From Nocardia testacea NBRC 100365 (GTDB taxonomy: Bacteria; Actinomycetota; Actinomycetes; Mycobacteriales; Mycobacteriaceae): a DNA stretch of 64,000 nt. The notes below the pieces were generated by a model. It saw only the letters and a program-made list of their open reading frames with translations, did not search any database and was not told the DNA's origin. This document shows, in pieces, positions 35,741 through 44,406 of the stretch. A program made the position numbers and the translations under genes. Numbering within the stretch: position 1 is the first letter of the stretch; each line of letters opens with the position of its first letter. Where the stretch lies: the NCBI RefSeq assembly GCF_000308775.1, contig NZ_BAGJ01000272.1, positions 62,001 to 126,000 on the forward strand, given 5' to 3'.

Positions 35741-37027
35741 GTGACGACCGCACGTCACGACACCACCTACGCAGACCGCGTCATCGCGGCGACAGCCGCC
35801 CGGATGAACGAACGGGTGAGCCGGATCAGCGCGGCCATCCGCACCTACATCGAAGACGATATCGCCGATCTGCGACGTGATCCGCACACCGGTGACCTGC
35901 TCTTCGAGAGCGTTGAAGCGAATATCGCCACCGTCCTGCACGCCCTGCGCTACGACCTCTCCGTCGCCGATATCCAGGCCGCGCCCGCCGTCGTGGACTA
36001 CGCCAGACGACTGGCCCAGCAGGGCGTACCGGCGAACGCCCTGGCCCGCGCCTATCGGATAGGACAGCGCCGGCTGACCGAGATGGTGTTCGCCGAGCTG
36101 CACACGATGGAGATTCCGCTCGCCGAACGGATCAACGTGGTCGAACGCATGACCCCCACGCTCTTCGAATACATCGACCACATCACCGAACAGGTGCTCG
36201 AGATCTACGACGACGAGCGCGAACAATGGCTGGAAAGCCAGAACAACATCCGCGCCGTACGCGCGCGGGAGGTGCTGGGCAGTCGTCAGGCCATCGATGT
36301 CGACGCGGTCACCGAGGCGATCCGCTATCCGCTGCGCTGGTACCACCTGGCCCTCGTGCTGTGGTGCCCCGACGGTGAGATCGACAGCGACGCGGTCCCG
36401 AACCTGCAGCGGTTCGTCCGGGAACTGGCCGACGCCCTCGACGTCGCGGCGAACCCGCTGGTCATCGCCGCCGACCGGATCAGCGTCTGGGCGTGGCTCC
36501 CCTACCGGTCCGAACGAGCGGATCTGGTGGCCGCGGTGCGGAAATACGTGTCCACCCGCCGCGACGCCCCGGATATCGCGGTCGGCACCCTCGCCGCCGG
36601 GGTGGACGGCTTCCGCCGCTCCCACCGCGGCGCGCAACGCGCCTGCTCGGTCGCCTCGGCATACGGGCAACCCCCGCCGAGCGTGGTCGCCGCCGACGAT
36701 CCCGGACTGACGACCGCGGCACTGCTCGGCAGCGTCGTGGACGAGGCCCGCGGCTGGGTGCGCGAAGTTCTCGGCGACCTGGCCGGCGACACCGACAACG
36801 ACGCGCGCCTGCGCGAGACGTTGCGGGTGTTCCTGCGCACCGGATCCAGTTACAAGGCCGCCGCCGCCGAGCTGAACCTGCATTCCAACTCCGTCAAATA
36901 CCGGGTCGGACGCGCCATCGCGCGCCGGGGCCGGTCGATCGGCGCCGACCGGCTCGACGTCGAGCTGGCCCTGCTGGTGTGCCACTGGTACGGCCCGCCG
37001 GTCCTCCGTCCGGAGCCGGGCCGATAG
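35741..37027 (+). CDS. PucR-family helix-turn-helix regulator
   Basis: 428 residues. A helical N-terminal domain (AARMNERVSRISAAIRTYIE), a central GGDEF-like domain and a C-terminal PucR helix-turn-helix (LRVFLRTGSSYKAAAAELNL, HSNSVKYRVGRAI) are in the usual order. Such regulators control catabolic genes in actinobacteria, including fatty-acid and alcohol oxidation. GTG 35741 is preferred; an in-frame GTG at 35708 is possible. The neighbours are the degenerate ligase (divergent) and the alkane operon (convergent, 13 bp away), so alkane-related control is possible but unproven. Confidence 0.85.
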   Translation: MTTARHDTTYADRVIAATAARMNERVSRISAAIRTYIEDDIADLRRDPHTGDLLFESVEANIATVLHALRYDLSVADIQAAPAVVDYARRLAQQGVPANALARAYRIGQRRLTEMVFAELHTMEIPLAERINVVERMTPTLFEYIDHITEQVLEIYDDEREQWLESQNNIRAVRAREVLGSRQAIDVDAVTEAIRYPLRWYHLALVLWCPDGEIDSDAVPNLQRFVRELADALDVAANPLVIAADRISVWAWLPYRSERADLVAAVRKYVSTRRDAPDIAVGTLAAGVDGFRRSHRGAQRACSVASAYGQPPPSVVAADDPGLTTAALLGSVVDEARGWVREVLGDLAGDTDNDARLRETLRVFLRTGSSYKAAAAELNLHSNSVKYRVGRAIARRGRSIGADRLDVELALLVCHWYGPPVLRPEPGR

Positions 37028-37040
37028 GCCCCGAATCGGC

Positions 37041-37226
37041 TCAGGTGCGGTCGACCTCGACCATGAAGAAATCGGCTTTCGCCGCGCCGCAGTCGGGGCA
37101 CGACCAGTCGTCGGGAATATCGTCCCACCGGGTGCCGGGCGCGATACCGTCCTCGGGCCAGCCGAGCGCTTCGTCGTATTCGAAACCGCATTGCACGCAC
37201 TGGAACACTTTGTAGCCGGTGGTCAT
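37041..37226 (-). CDS. rubB: rubredoxin, AlkG2-type
   Basis: 61 residues. The iron-binding pairs are CVQC (10-13) and CPDC (43-46) with the typical [19 protein letters not shown] between. No Arg follows the second CxxCG, so it belongs to the AlkG2-like type that can pass electrons to alkane hydroxylases. It is the last gene of the alkB operon, starting 1 bp after the first rubredoxin's stop. No rubredoxin reductase gene is in the window. Confidence 0.92.
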   Translation of the reverse strand: MTTGYKVFQCVQCGFEYDEALGWPEDGIAPGTRWDDIPDDWSCPDCGAAKADFFMVEVDRT

Positions 37227-37227
37227 C

Positions 37228-37407
37228 TCACTGTCCTCTCGTCGGGCCGGCCGGTTCGAAATCGATCTTTTCCCGCACGCCGCAGTCCGGGCAGCACCAG
37301 TCGTCGGGAACCGCCGACCACGGAGTACCCGCGGGGAAGCCTTCGCGTGGCGCGCCGGTGGTCTCGTCGTAGCGGTAGTCGCACACCGGGCAACGGAAGA
37401 CGGCCAT
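37228..37407 (-). CDS. rubA: rubredoxin, AlkG1-type
   Basis: 59 residues, easily missed because of its length. Iron ligands are CPVC (6-9) and CPDC (39-42), with [18 protein letters not shown] between. The second motif continues GVREK; an Arg close behind the second CxxCG marks the AlkG1 type, which as I recall does not support AlkB turnover by itself. Its ATG overlaps the alkB stop (ATGA), so it is translationally coupled to alkB. Together with the next gene it gives the actinobacterial order alkB-rubA-rubB. Confidence 0.92.
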   Translation of the reverse strand: MAVFRCPVCDYRYDETTGAPREGFPAGTPWSAVPDDWCCPDCGVREKIDFEPAGPTRGQ

Positions 37408-38630
37408 CAGCCCGCGACCCCGTACCGGGCGAGCACGCGGTCCCGCTTGCTCGGCTGGATGTTCACCCGGGTGATATCACCCCGGTAGTGGGCCAGAACG
37501 CGATGATCCATCACTTTCCGCCACAGCGGCGGGACATAGGCCAGAGTGATCATGCTCGCGTAACCGGCGGGCAGTTCGGGTGCGCCGTCCATACTGCGCA
37601 GGGTCTGGTAGCGCCGGGTGGGCGCGGCGTGATGGTCGCTGTGCCGCTGCAGGTGGAAAAGGAAGATATTGGTGACGAGGTGATCGGAGTTCCAGCTGTG
37701 TTCCGGCGTGCACCGGACGTATCGGCCGGATTCGGTGCGCTGCCGGAGCAGGCCGTAGTGCTCGAGGTAGTTCACCGTTTCCAGTAGCGAGAATCCGTAC
37801 ACGGCCTGCAGCAGCAGGAATGGCAGCACACCCGGACCGAACAGCGCGACCAGGGCGCCCCACAGCACCACGGACATCGCCCAGGCATTGAGCACATCGT
37901 TGCGAACTGTCCACGGGCTTTTGCCCATACGCCGCAACCGTGTGCGCTCCAGCGCCCACGCCGACCGCAGACCGCCCGCGACGCTGCGCGGCAGGAAGGT
38001 CCAGAAGGATTCGGCGAACCGGGCGCTGGCCGGGTCTTCCGGTGTGGCGACGCGGACGTGATGTCCGCGGTTGTGCTCGATGTAGAAATGCCCGTAACCG
38101 GTCTGCGCCAGCGTGATCTTGGACAGCCACCGTTCGAGATCGTCCTTCTTGTGGCCGAGTTCGTGGGCGGTGTTGATACCCACACCACCCATGACCCCTA
38201 CGGTGAACGCCACCCCGATCTTCGACCACAGCCCGAGCCCGCCCTCGATGCCCAGCCAGGACAGGTCCGGCGCGGTCCACAGGTAGGCGGCGAACACGAG
38301 GCTCGCCAGCTGGAACGGGATGAAGGCGTAGACGCACCAGCGGTAGTAGCGATCGCGCTCCAGGTGCTCCATCACCTCCTCGGGCGGGTTCTGACCGTCC
38401 GGCCCGAAGAACCGGTCCAGGACCGGTAGCAGCACATAGACCAGCAGCGGGCCGATCCACCACCACACCGCCGCCGCCGGCTCCCACCCCAGCCGGTGGC
38501 ACGCCCACACCAGCACCGCGGCCAGGCCGAGCGAGGTGGGTGCCACCAGCCCGAACAACCACAGGTACCGCTTCCGGTCACGCCACTGCGGCGCGACCGC
38601 GCCGCGCGACCTCTGCTCGGACGTCGTCAT
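37407..38630 (-). CDS. alkB: alkane 1-monooxygenase
   Basis: 407 residues, an integral membrane di-iron hydroxylase. The His boxes HELGH, EHNRGHH and RHSDHH and the NYLEHYGL motif are intact. It hydroxylates n-alkanes at the terminal carbon using O2 and electrons from rubredoxin. ATG 38630 has GAGGAGG 6 bp upstream, better than the ORF start at 38645. The operon continues with two rubredoxin genes. A promoter with an overlapping palindrome lies at 38733-38770, and the regulator is read divergently from 38809. Confidence 0.95.
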   Translation of the reverse strand: MTTSEQRSRGAVAPQWRDRKRYLWLFGLVAPTSLGLAAVLVWACHRLGWEPAAAVWWWIGPLLVYVLLPVLDRFFGPDGQNPPEEVMEHLERDRYYRWCVYAFIPFQLASLVFAAYLWTAPDLSWLGIEGGLGLWSKIGVAFTVGVMGGVGINTAHELGHKKDDLERWLSKITLAQTGYGHFYIEHNRGHHVRVATPEDPASARFAESFWTFLPRSVAGGLRSAWALERTRLRRMGKSPWTVRNDVLNAWAMSVVLWGALVALFGPGVLPFLLLQAVYGFSLLETVNYLEHYGLLRQRTESGRYVRCTPEHSWNSDHLVTNIFLFHLQRHSDHHAAPTRRYQTLRSMDGAPELPAGYASMITLAYVPPLWRKVMDHRVLAHYRGDITRVNIQPSKRDRVLARYGVAG

Positions 38631-38732
38631 CGTCGCCCTCCTCACTTCCGTGCGGCCGCCGCTGGGCGACGGGCGCTGTGGTCGGTGCCGGGGCGCATCC
38701 CACCGGCGCCGACCTTTTACACTTTTTCAATT

Positions 38733-38753
38733 TGTGTATTAATTACATACACA
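38733..38753. promoter_or_regulatory. TetR operator candidate over alkB -10 element
   Basis: TGTGTAT-N7-ATACACA, a perfect inverted repeat with 7-bp arms in an AT-rich patch. It covers the -10 hexamer of the alkB promoter, so binding of the divergent TetR protein would block RNA polymerase. Confidence 0.7.
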
Positions 38754-38770
38754 TGGTCTGCAACTGTCAA
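38742..38770 (-). promoter_or_regulatory. alkB promoter, sigma-70 type
   Basis: On the minus strand TTGACA (38770-38765), 17 bp, then TGTAAT (38747-38742): a perfect -35 and a one-mismatch -10 with ideal spacing. This is unusually close to consensus for such a GC-rich genome. Transcription should begin near 38735 and read into alkB. Confidence 0.7.
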
Positions 38771-38808
38771 TAGAGGAGCAGACGCGCAGATAATGTAAGG
38801 TGATTGCC

Positions 38809-39414
38809 GTGGCTGACGCGCCGAACTTCCAGAACGAGATGCGCCGAATACTGCGGGAGCGGGTGATCGCCACCGCACGCGAGCTGGTCTGCACCGAGGG
38901 GTGGGGCGCGGTCAACATGTCCCGGGTGGCCAAGGAGGTCGGCGTGAGCCGCCCCGTGCTCTACAAGGAGATCGGCTCCAAACAGGATCTGGCCGAGGTC
39001 GTGATCGCGGCCGAACTCGACTCCTTCCTCGCCGGCGTCACCGAGACCGTCACCGCCGAATCCGGCGACCTCCTCGCCGGAATCACCGCCGCCGCCGAGT
39101 ACACCCTGCGCACCGCGGCCGACAACACCCTGCTCAAGGCCGTACTGGCCGGCCGTTCCGGAGCCGACACCACCCTGCTCCCCACCTTGATGACCGAACC
39201 CGAACCCGTACTGGGCCGGGCCACCGCCGCATTCACCGCCATCCTGCGCGCCCGGTACCGCCTCGACGCGTTCAGCGAGGCCGAGATCGGCACCCGGGTC
39301 GAAGCGGTGGTACGCCTCGCGCTGAGTCACCTTTTCCAGCCCGCGGGCACCATCGACCACGCCGTCGCCCAGATAGCCCTGGTCGCGGGGCCGCTGTTCC
39401 ACCGCGAATCCTAG
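38809..39414 (+). CDS. TetR-family regulator of alkane operon
   Basis: 201 residues. Helix-turn-helix at about 15-60 (ARELVCTEGWGAVNMSRVAK, EVGVSRPVLYKEIG). The length and look resemble the TetR proteins linked to actinobacterial alkB operons (AlkU/AlkX type). In Rhodococcus the gene commonly follows rubB; here it is divergent from alkB. GTG 38809 has AAGGTGA upstream; GTG 38800 is possible. It probably binds TGTGTAT-N7-ATACACA and responds to an alkane product such as a fatty acid. Confidence 0.85.
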   Translation: MADAPNFQNEMRRILRERVIATARELVCTEGWGAVNMSRVAKEVGVSRPVLYKEIGSKQDLAEVVIAAELDSFLAGVTETVTAESGDLLAGITAAAEYTLRTAADNTLLKAVLAGRSGADTTLLPTLMTEPEPVLGRATAAFTAILRARYRLDAFSEAEIGTRVEAVVRLALSHLFQPAGTIDHAVAQIALVAGPLFHRES

Positions 39415-39608
39415 AAGCGGAGCCGACCGTACCCGTTGTCCCGACCCGGGGATCGCGTCGGCGACTACGGCCACCGGGGTGCACCGGAGGGCGGGCTTCA
39501 CGTCACAAACAGGTATACCCCGGGTCATTCGACCGTGATGGAGACCACCCCCCGCCGAGCACGCTGGAGAAATCCGTCGACCCCCTCCGCGAAGGTTCAG
39601 GTCTCTCC

Positions 39609-40064
39609 ATGTACCCCTCTGCTCCGAAACACACCGGCACCGGCGGTGACGCGGGTGCTCCGCTCCTGGAAGACACATTGCTGATCCGCAGATGCGCACG
39701 GTGCGACAGGCTGTACGCACCGCTGACCGTCGACTGCGCGTCGTGCGCGGCCGACAGCCTGGAGTGGGTCCCATCCAGCGGCGCCGGGTCGATTCTGTCG
39801 TGGCGGGTGGTGGACCGGGGCGTCATCGGCGGGCGCGGGGAGACCATGCCCCTGACGGTCGCCGTGGTCGAACTCGACGAAGGCCCGTGGGTCTACACCT
39901 CGATCGAAGGCAATATTCCGCTGGTCGCCGCGGGTCCGGTGCGGGTGCGCTTCCGGCCGCGGCCCCGCGACGGCAGGTTCCCGGTCTTCACGGTCGACAC
40001 CGAGACCGGCACCCCCGGCCCCCGCGCCGCCGACCGCTCCGGAGGCGAACATGCCCGCACCTGA
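39609..40064 (+). CDS. DUF35 zinc-ribbon/OB-fold protein
   Basis: 151 residues. An N-terminal rubredoxin-like zinc ribbon with two CxxC pairs (RRCARCDRLY and VDCASCAAD) is followed by an OB-fold (SILSWRVVDRG to RVRFRPRPRDGRFPVF). DUF35 proteins normally form complexes with thiolases or HMG-CoA synthase and channel acyl-CoA. No thiolase gene is in the window, so its partner is elsewhere. ATG 39609 has only a weak ribosome site. The next gene overlaps it by 14 bp. Confidence 0.85.
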   Translation: MYPSAPKHTGTGGDAGAPLLEDTLLIRRCARCDRLYAPLTVDCASCAADSLEWVPSSGAGSILSWRVVDRGVIGGRGETMPLTVAVVELDEGPWVYTSIEGNIPLVAAGPVRVRFRPRPRDGRFPVFTVDTETGTPGPRAADRSGGEHART

Positions 40065-40428
40065 CCGGCCGCACCCCGACTTCTCCGGCGCCACCACATG
40101 GGTCCGGACCGCACTACGGCAGTGCGCGGCCCTGGATGCCGCGAAGTCCTTGCTTCCGGGGACGAAGCCGATGCTCGTCTTCGCGATCCGCTGGGCTCCG
40201 TTCGGCGGCGCCACCGCCGAGGAACTCTTCCTGAATTTCGGAGTCACCCGGCAGCAGTTCCTGCGTATGACCTGTGCGGCGCTGGCTCCGCGACGGTCCG
40301 ACGATCCGCGAACGTCTCAGCTGAAACAGCACCTGCTGATGTTGCTGACCCAGGCCTGGCGACCGGACCGCGACACGGATTCGACTCCGGTGCCCGCCAG
40401 GCCGCACGGAAGCGATCACGCGTCGTGA
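40051..40428 (+). CDS. hypothetical protein, possible DNA-binding
   Basis: 125 residues. The centre FGGATAEELFLNFGVTRQQF has the look of a helix-turn-helix, preceded by MLVFAIRWAPFG. GGAGG lies 5 bp before ATG 40051. It overlaps the DUF35 gene by 14 bp and is therefore probably co-translated with it. No family is recognised; a small sigma-4-like or transcription-factor-like role is a guess from the motif only. Confidence 0.65.
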   Translation: MPAPDRPHPDFSGATTWVRTALRQCAALDAAKSLLPGTKPMLVFAIRWAPFGGATAEELFLNFGVTRQQFLRMTCAALAPRRSDDPRTSQLKQHLLMLLTQAWRPDRDTDSTPVPARPHGSDHAS

Positions 40429-40469
40429 ACCCGGCCCCCGTCCCGCGACGCAGCGGGCACATCGGGGGA

Positions 40470-41324
40470 TCACTCGCCGGACCGGGACGGCGTGTGGGCC
40501 GCGAAGAACGCGTCCGCGACACCGCGCAGGACGGTGACCGGGTCGTCGCCGAGCGGGTACACGCCCACCTGGTTCGCCCCGGCCTCCAAATGCGCGGTGA
40601 GGCGCGCCGCGACGGTGGCGGCGTCTCCGTGCGCGGTCAGCGCGTCGATCAGCGCGTCACTGCCGGAGCCGGCCAGGTCCTGGTCGGTGTAGCCGAGCCG
40701 GCGCAGGTTGGCGGCGTAGTTGGCGACCCGCAGCGCCTGTCCCGGCGGCCCGGATCGCGCGGTCGCCCGGGCCCGCTCGATATCGTCGTCCAGCACCGCG
40801 AAATGTCCGGGTAGCAGCATACGGCCGGCACCGAGGATCGCCCGGGCACCACGTGTATGAACCGGCGGAACCAGGCAGGGGACGGTGCCCGCGGTGCGAT
40901 CGCGGGCCAGTCGCAGCATTCGGGGGCCCAGCGCGGCCAGGACGATCCGATCGGCGGGTACCCCCGTACTGTTCAATACGTCCAGGTAGGACACGAGTGT
41001 GTCGTAGGGCGCGGTGTAGCCGGTGTCGACCTCGCGGTGGCCGATGCCCACGCCGAGCAGAAATCTGCCCGGGTGCGCCGCTTCGATACGGTGATAGGAG
41101 GCGGCGACCGTCACCGGGTCGGCGGTCCACACGTTCACCACGCTCGTCGCGACCCGCAGCCGAGTGGTGGCGTCGAGCAGTCGCTGAACCGGCAGCAGGT
41201 CCGCGGGCGGTGACGCGTCCAGCCACAGGGTGCCGTAGCCGGCCTCCTCCACCACCCGGGCAGCCTCCGGACTCACCTCGTGTTCCCGTAGATGCGCGCC
41301 GAGGAGCCCCATTTCGATTGTCAT
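40470..41324 (-). CDS. LLM-class F420-dependent oxidoreductase
   Basis: 284 residues of the luciferase-like fold, TIGR03620-like: MGLLGAHLREHEVSPEAARV start, TRLRVATSVVNVWTADPVTV, GRFLLGVGIGHREV. These enzymes use F420 (or FMN) to reduce or oxidise unknown substrates in mycolic actinomycetes. ATG 41324 matches the family start. It is divergent from a LysR gene with a clear inverted repeat between, so that regulator very likely controls it. Confidence 0.87.
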   Translation of the reverse strand: MTIEMGLLGAHLREHEVSPEAARVVEEAGYGTLWLDASPPADLLPVQRLLDATTRLRVATSVVNVWTADPVTVAASYHRIEAAHPGRFLLGVGIGHREVDTGYTAPYDTLVSYLDVLNSTGVPADRIVLAALGPRMLRLARDRTAGTVPCLVPPVHTRGARAILGAGRMLLPGHFAVLDDDIERARATARSGPPGQALRVANYAANLRRLGYTDQDLAGSGSDALIDALTAHGDAATVAARLTAHLEAGANQVGVYPLGDDPVTVLRGVADAFFAAHTPSRSGE

Positions 41325-41380
41325 ACGACGACTTCAGCAGCCGGGCGGGGTCCGCGGCCAGACCGGGATCGCACGCGCAG

Positions 41381-41399
41381 CGATAAGCTTTGCTTATCG
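41381..41399. promoter_or_regulatory. LysR operator candidate
   Basis: CGATAAGC-TTT-GCTTATCG, a perfect 8-bp-arm inverted repeat 37 bp before the LysR start and 57 bp before the LLM start. It contains the T-N11-A pattern typical of LysR recognition sites and lies in the only AT-rich patch of the gap. Confidence 0.7.
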
Positions 41400-41436
41400 T
41401 TGCGCGCGGACGACGCGATTCCGGCGGGAGGATGGC

Positions 41437-42339
41437 ATGGAACTGCGAGCGTTGCGGTATTTCGTGACCGTGGCCGAGGAACTGCACTTCGGCCGGGCGG
41501 CCGAGCGGCTGCACATCGCCCAGCCCGCGGTCAGCCAGCAGATCGCCGGTTTGGAGCGGGAACTGGGGGTCCGGTTACTCGATCGTTCCTCGCGCCGGGT
41601 CCGGCTCACCGCGGCGGGCGCGCGCGTACTCGACGCCGCACGGACAGCGCTCGCGGCCGCCGAACACGTCCGTCTCGCCGCCGAACCGCCCGCCGGTACC
41701 CTCCGCATGGGTGCGGCCGCCGGGCTCACCGCCCGGCTGGAACACGGAATCGACGCGTTGCGCGGTAACGGTTCACCGTTCGATGTGGTCCTGGTCGACC
41801 TGCCCCTCACCGCCCGCCTCAATGCCCTGCGCCGCGGCGAACTGGATCTGGTGCTGACCCGTGGTGAACCCGCCGAACCCGGGATCGAGGCGATCCCGAC
41901 CTGGACCGAACCACTCCTGGCGATCGTGTCCGCCCGGCACCCACTCGCCGGCCGCGCCACCCTCGGCCCGTCCGACCTGATCGGCACCGCATTGCGAATG
42001 CCCTCGCGACGGCACGATCGGCACCTGCACGACGCGGTCGCGGCCGCGATGCGCGGCACGGGAATCCGGTTCGAGCCGGGACGTCCGGCGGGCGCGGCGC
42101 GCGACACCGTGGTCGAGATCGGCTCGGATCCACACAGCTGGACGGTGCTGCCCGCCGATCAGATCACCGAGATCGGCGCCACCCGGGTGGCGGCGATACC
42201 GTTCGATCCGCCCCTGACGATCACCGGGACCGTCCTCGTGCCCGAGCACGGTCCCGGGCATGCCGCGCGGTGTGCCGCGTTCGCGTTCGCGGGCGCGCCG
42301 GCCGATGCGGCACCCGCGGAACACGCACGCCCCCATTGA
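41437..42339 (+). CDS. LysR-family transcriptional regulator
   Basis: 300 residues. The N-terminal helix-turn-helix (MELRALRYFVTVAEELHFGR, AERLHIAQPAVSQQIAGLER) is classic; the effector domain follows from about 90 with the usual two subdomains. The sequence between (AAEPPAGTLRMGAAAG) starts the effector region. It is divergent from the LLM oxidoreductase over 112 bp that carry a strong inverted repeat, and is expected to activate that gene and repress itself. Confidence 0.9.
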   Translation: MELRALRYFVTVAEELHFGRAAERLHIAQPAVSQQIAGLERELGVRLLDRSSRRVRLTAAGARVLDAARTALAAAEHVRLAAEPPAGTLRMGAAAGLTARLEHGIDALRGNGSPFDVVLVDLPLTARLNALRRGELDLVLTRGEPAEPGIEAIPTWTEPLLAIVSARHPLAGRATLGPSDLIGTALRMPSRRHDRHLHDAVAAAMRGTGIRFEPGRPAGAARDTVVEIGSDPHSWTVLPADQITEIGATRVAAIPFDPPLTITGTVLVPEHGPGHAARCAAFAFAGAPADAAPAEHARPH

Positions 42340-42513
42340 ATTCAGCGACAACGTAATCCCCGGTGAGCGCACAAGCGGCGGACGGATCGCAACGACATCG
42401 GAGGCCGGAAGTCGGTGGCGCTGACGTATCCGGCCGGCTCGCTGGGCTAGGTTGGGCTGCGGCCACCGGACTCCGCTCGGACGGCCGTCGACCAACGCTC
42501 ACGAGGAGTTCTC

Positions 42514-44040
42514 ATGGGTTCTGCTCGGTCAGTGCGTAACTCGCTGTCCGCGGTGATCGCGGTACTGATGGCGGCGACCGGGGGCGTTTCGGTGGTGTCC
42601 GCCGCCCCGCAGTCCGGGGACCAGCGGCCGAACGTCGTCGTGATCCTCGCCGACGACCTGGATTCGGCGACCACACCGGTATGGCAGGCGATGCCACGTA
42701 CCGCCGCGCTCATCCGCGACCGCGGGGTGGAGTTCGGCGAGGCGTTCGCGCCGATGCCGATCTGCTGCGCGGCCCGCGCCTCCATCCTGACCGGCGAGTA
42801 CGGCCACAACACCGGTGTCCTCACCAATGCCGGCGAGGTCGGCGGCTTCGAGACCTTCCGCGCCCGGGGCAACGAATCCCATACCATCGCCACCGCGCTG
42901 GACAACGCCGGCTACCGAACGGGCATGGCCGGCAAATACCTCAACGGGCTGGAGGACGACCCCGGTCACATTCCACCCGGCTGGGACGAGTGGTACGCCG
43001 GAGTCGACAATTTCCTGTACTCCGGCTACAACTACACCCTCAACGAGAACGGCACATTCGTGAAATACGGTGTAGCGCCCCAGGATTACGAAACCGACGT
43101 GATACGCGCCAAATCCGAACGGTTCATCACCGACGCCGCCGCCACGGGACAGCCGTTCTTCTGGTACGCCGCCTCCACCGCACCGCATTTCCCGATTCCG
43201 CCCGCGCCCCGGCATCTGGCGGAAACCCGGCCGACGGCCGCACCGCGCTCACCGAACTATCAGGAGCCGGACGTCTCGGACAAGCCGTCGTGGCTGATCG
43301 ATACCGCGGCCCCGCGTGCGGCCACCATCACCGTGACCAACGATCCCGATTACACCAATCGGCTCGGGGCGCTGAAATCACTCGACGAGATGGTCGCGGG
43401 GATCGTCGGAATCCTCGATCGAACCGGCGAACTCGACAACACCTATCTGATCTTCACCTCCGACAACGGGTACAGCCTCGGCGCGCACCGGCTGACCCAG
43501 AAGATGGCACCCTACGAGGAATCCATGCGGGTGCCGCTGGCCATCGCCGGGCCGGGGATCCACCCCGGTCGCAGCGACGCCATGGCCCTGTCCACAGATC
43601 TCGCCCCGACCATCTTCGACTGGGCCGGCCTGCCCGTCCCCGAGCGGGTCGACGGCCGCTCGCTGACACCGGTGCTGGCCGGCGATACCGCGGGGTGGCG
43701 TGCCGATTTCGTCGCCGAGTACGGGGGTCCGGGCAGCGAGGGACGCGACGGCATCGCCCAGGAACAGATTCCGGGCACCGACACCCCGCTCATCTACACA
43801 CTCGATATGCCGTCCTGGAGCGCCGTCCGCACCGACAGATACCTGTACACGCGCTGGTACGAACGGGAGCGGCCACTCGACCAGCGCGAATACGAGCTGT
43901 ACGACCTGCACGCGGACCCGTACCAGCTGACCAACCTCATCAAGACCCCCGAAGGACGCGCCGCGCACGCCGACCTGGTCGCCGTCCTCGATCGGCGCCT
44001 TGCCGTCCTGACCGCCTGCGCCGGAGCGACCTGTCGCTGA
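42514..44040 (+). CDS. secreted type I sulfatase
   Basis: 508 residues. A signal peptide of about 30 residues ends VVSAAPQ, so the enzyme is exported. The formylglycine motif is C84-C-A-A-R (C-x-[P/A]-x-R) in PICCAARASILTG; metal ligands Asp47-Asp48 are in ILADDLD and TSDNGYS. It releases sulfate from a sulfate ester outside the cell and needs a formylglycine-generating enzyme encoded elsewhere. No ribosome site stronger than GAGGAG (about 10 bp before ATG 42514) is needed. This fits the sulfur-scavenging genes at 52-64 kb. Confidence 0.9.
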   Translation: MGSARSVRNSLSAVIAVLMAATGGVSVVSAAPQSGDQRPNVVVILADDLDSATTPVWQAMPRTAALIRDRGVEFGEAFAPMPICCAARASILTGEYGHNTGVLTNAGEVGGFETFRARGNESHTIATALDNAGYRTGMAGKYLNGLEDDPGHIPPGWDEWYAGVDNFLYSGYNYTLNENGTFVKYGVAPQDYETDVIRAKSERFITDAAATGQPFFWYAASTAPHFPIPPAPRHLAETRPTAAPRSPNYQEPDVSDKPSWLIDTAAPRAATITVTNDPDYTNRLGALKSLDEMVAGIVGILDRTGELDNTYLIFTSDNGYSLGAHRLTQKMAPYEESMRVPLAIAGPGIHPGRSDAMALSTDLAPTIFDWAGLPVPERVDGRSLTPVLAGDTAGWRADFVAEYGGPGSEGRDGIAQEQIPGTDTPLIYTLDMPSWSAVRTDRYLYTRWYERERPLDQREYELYDLHADPYQLTNLIKTPEGRAAHADLVAVLDRRLAVLTACAGATCR

Positions 44041-44148
44041 CGGTCGGATCGCGAGCACCGTCATCGGACCGCTCGACTCCGCACCGGTGCGACCGCACCG
44101 AAGGGTTCGGTCCCCGGCGGCGGCGCGACCTCCGCCGTTCCAGACCTC

Positions 44149-44406
44149 TCAGGTCGGCCATTTCCCGGTCATCCGGTGGTACGCGACCACCCCGGCACGG
44201 TCGACCGATGCTTTGACCAGTCCGAACACCGCGCCTTGCAGAGCCGCCGCGAACAGGACCTCACGCCAGCCGTACTCGGGAGAGGTCGCCGCCGGAGCTT
44301 CGTCCTGTCCGGCGGTCCGGCGCCAGAGCTGACGGAACACAGCGTTCGCCGCGATCCCGCCGATCACCCCGGCCACGGTGCCTATCGGCTTGTACAGCAG
44401 GTTCAT
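44149..44406 (-). CDS. DUF4235 membrane protein
   Basis: 85 residues: MNLLYKPIGTVAGVIGGIAA with a first membrane helix, then EYGWREVLFAAALQGAVFGL and VDRAGVVAYHRMTGKWP. This is the pattern of DUF4235, a family of small two-helix membrane proteins in actinobacteria. ATG 44406 overlaps the preceding gene's stop by 4 bp. It is the last gene of a three-gene envelope cluster. Confidence 0.85.
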   Translation of the reverse strand: MNLLYKPIGTVAGVIGGIAANAVFRQLWRRTAGQDEAPAATSPEYGWREVLFAAALQGAVFGLVKASVDRAGVVAYHRMTGKWPT

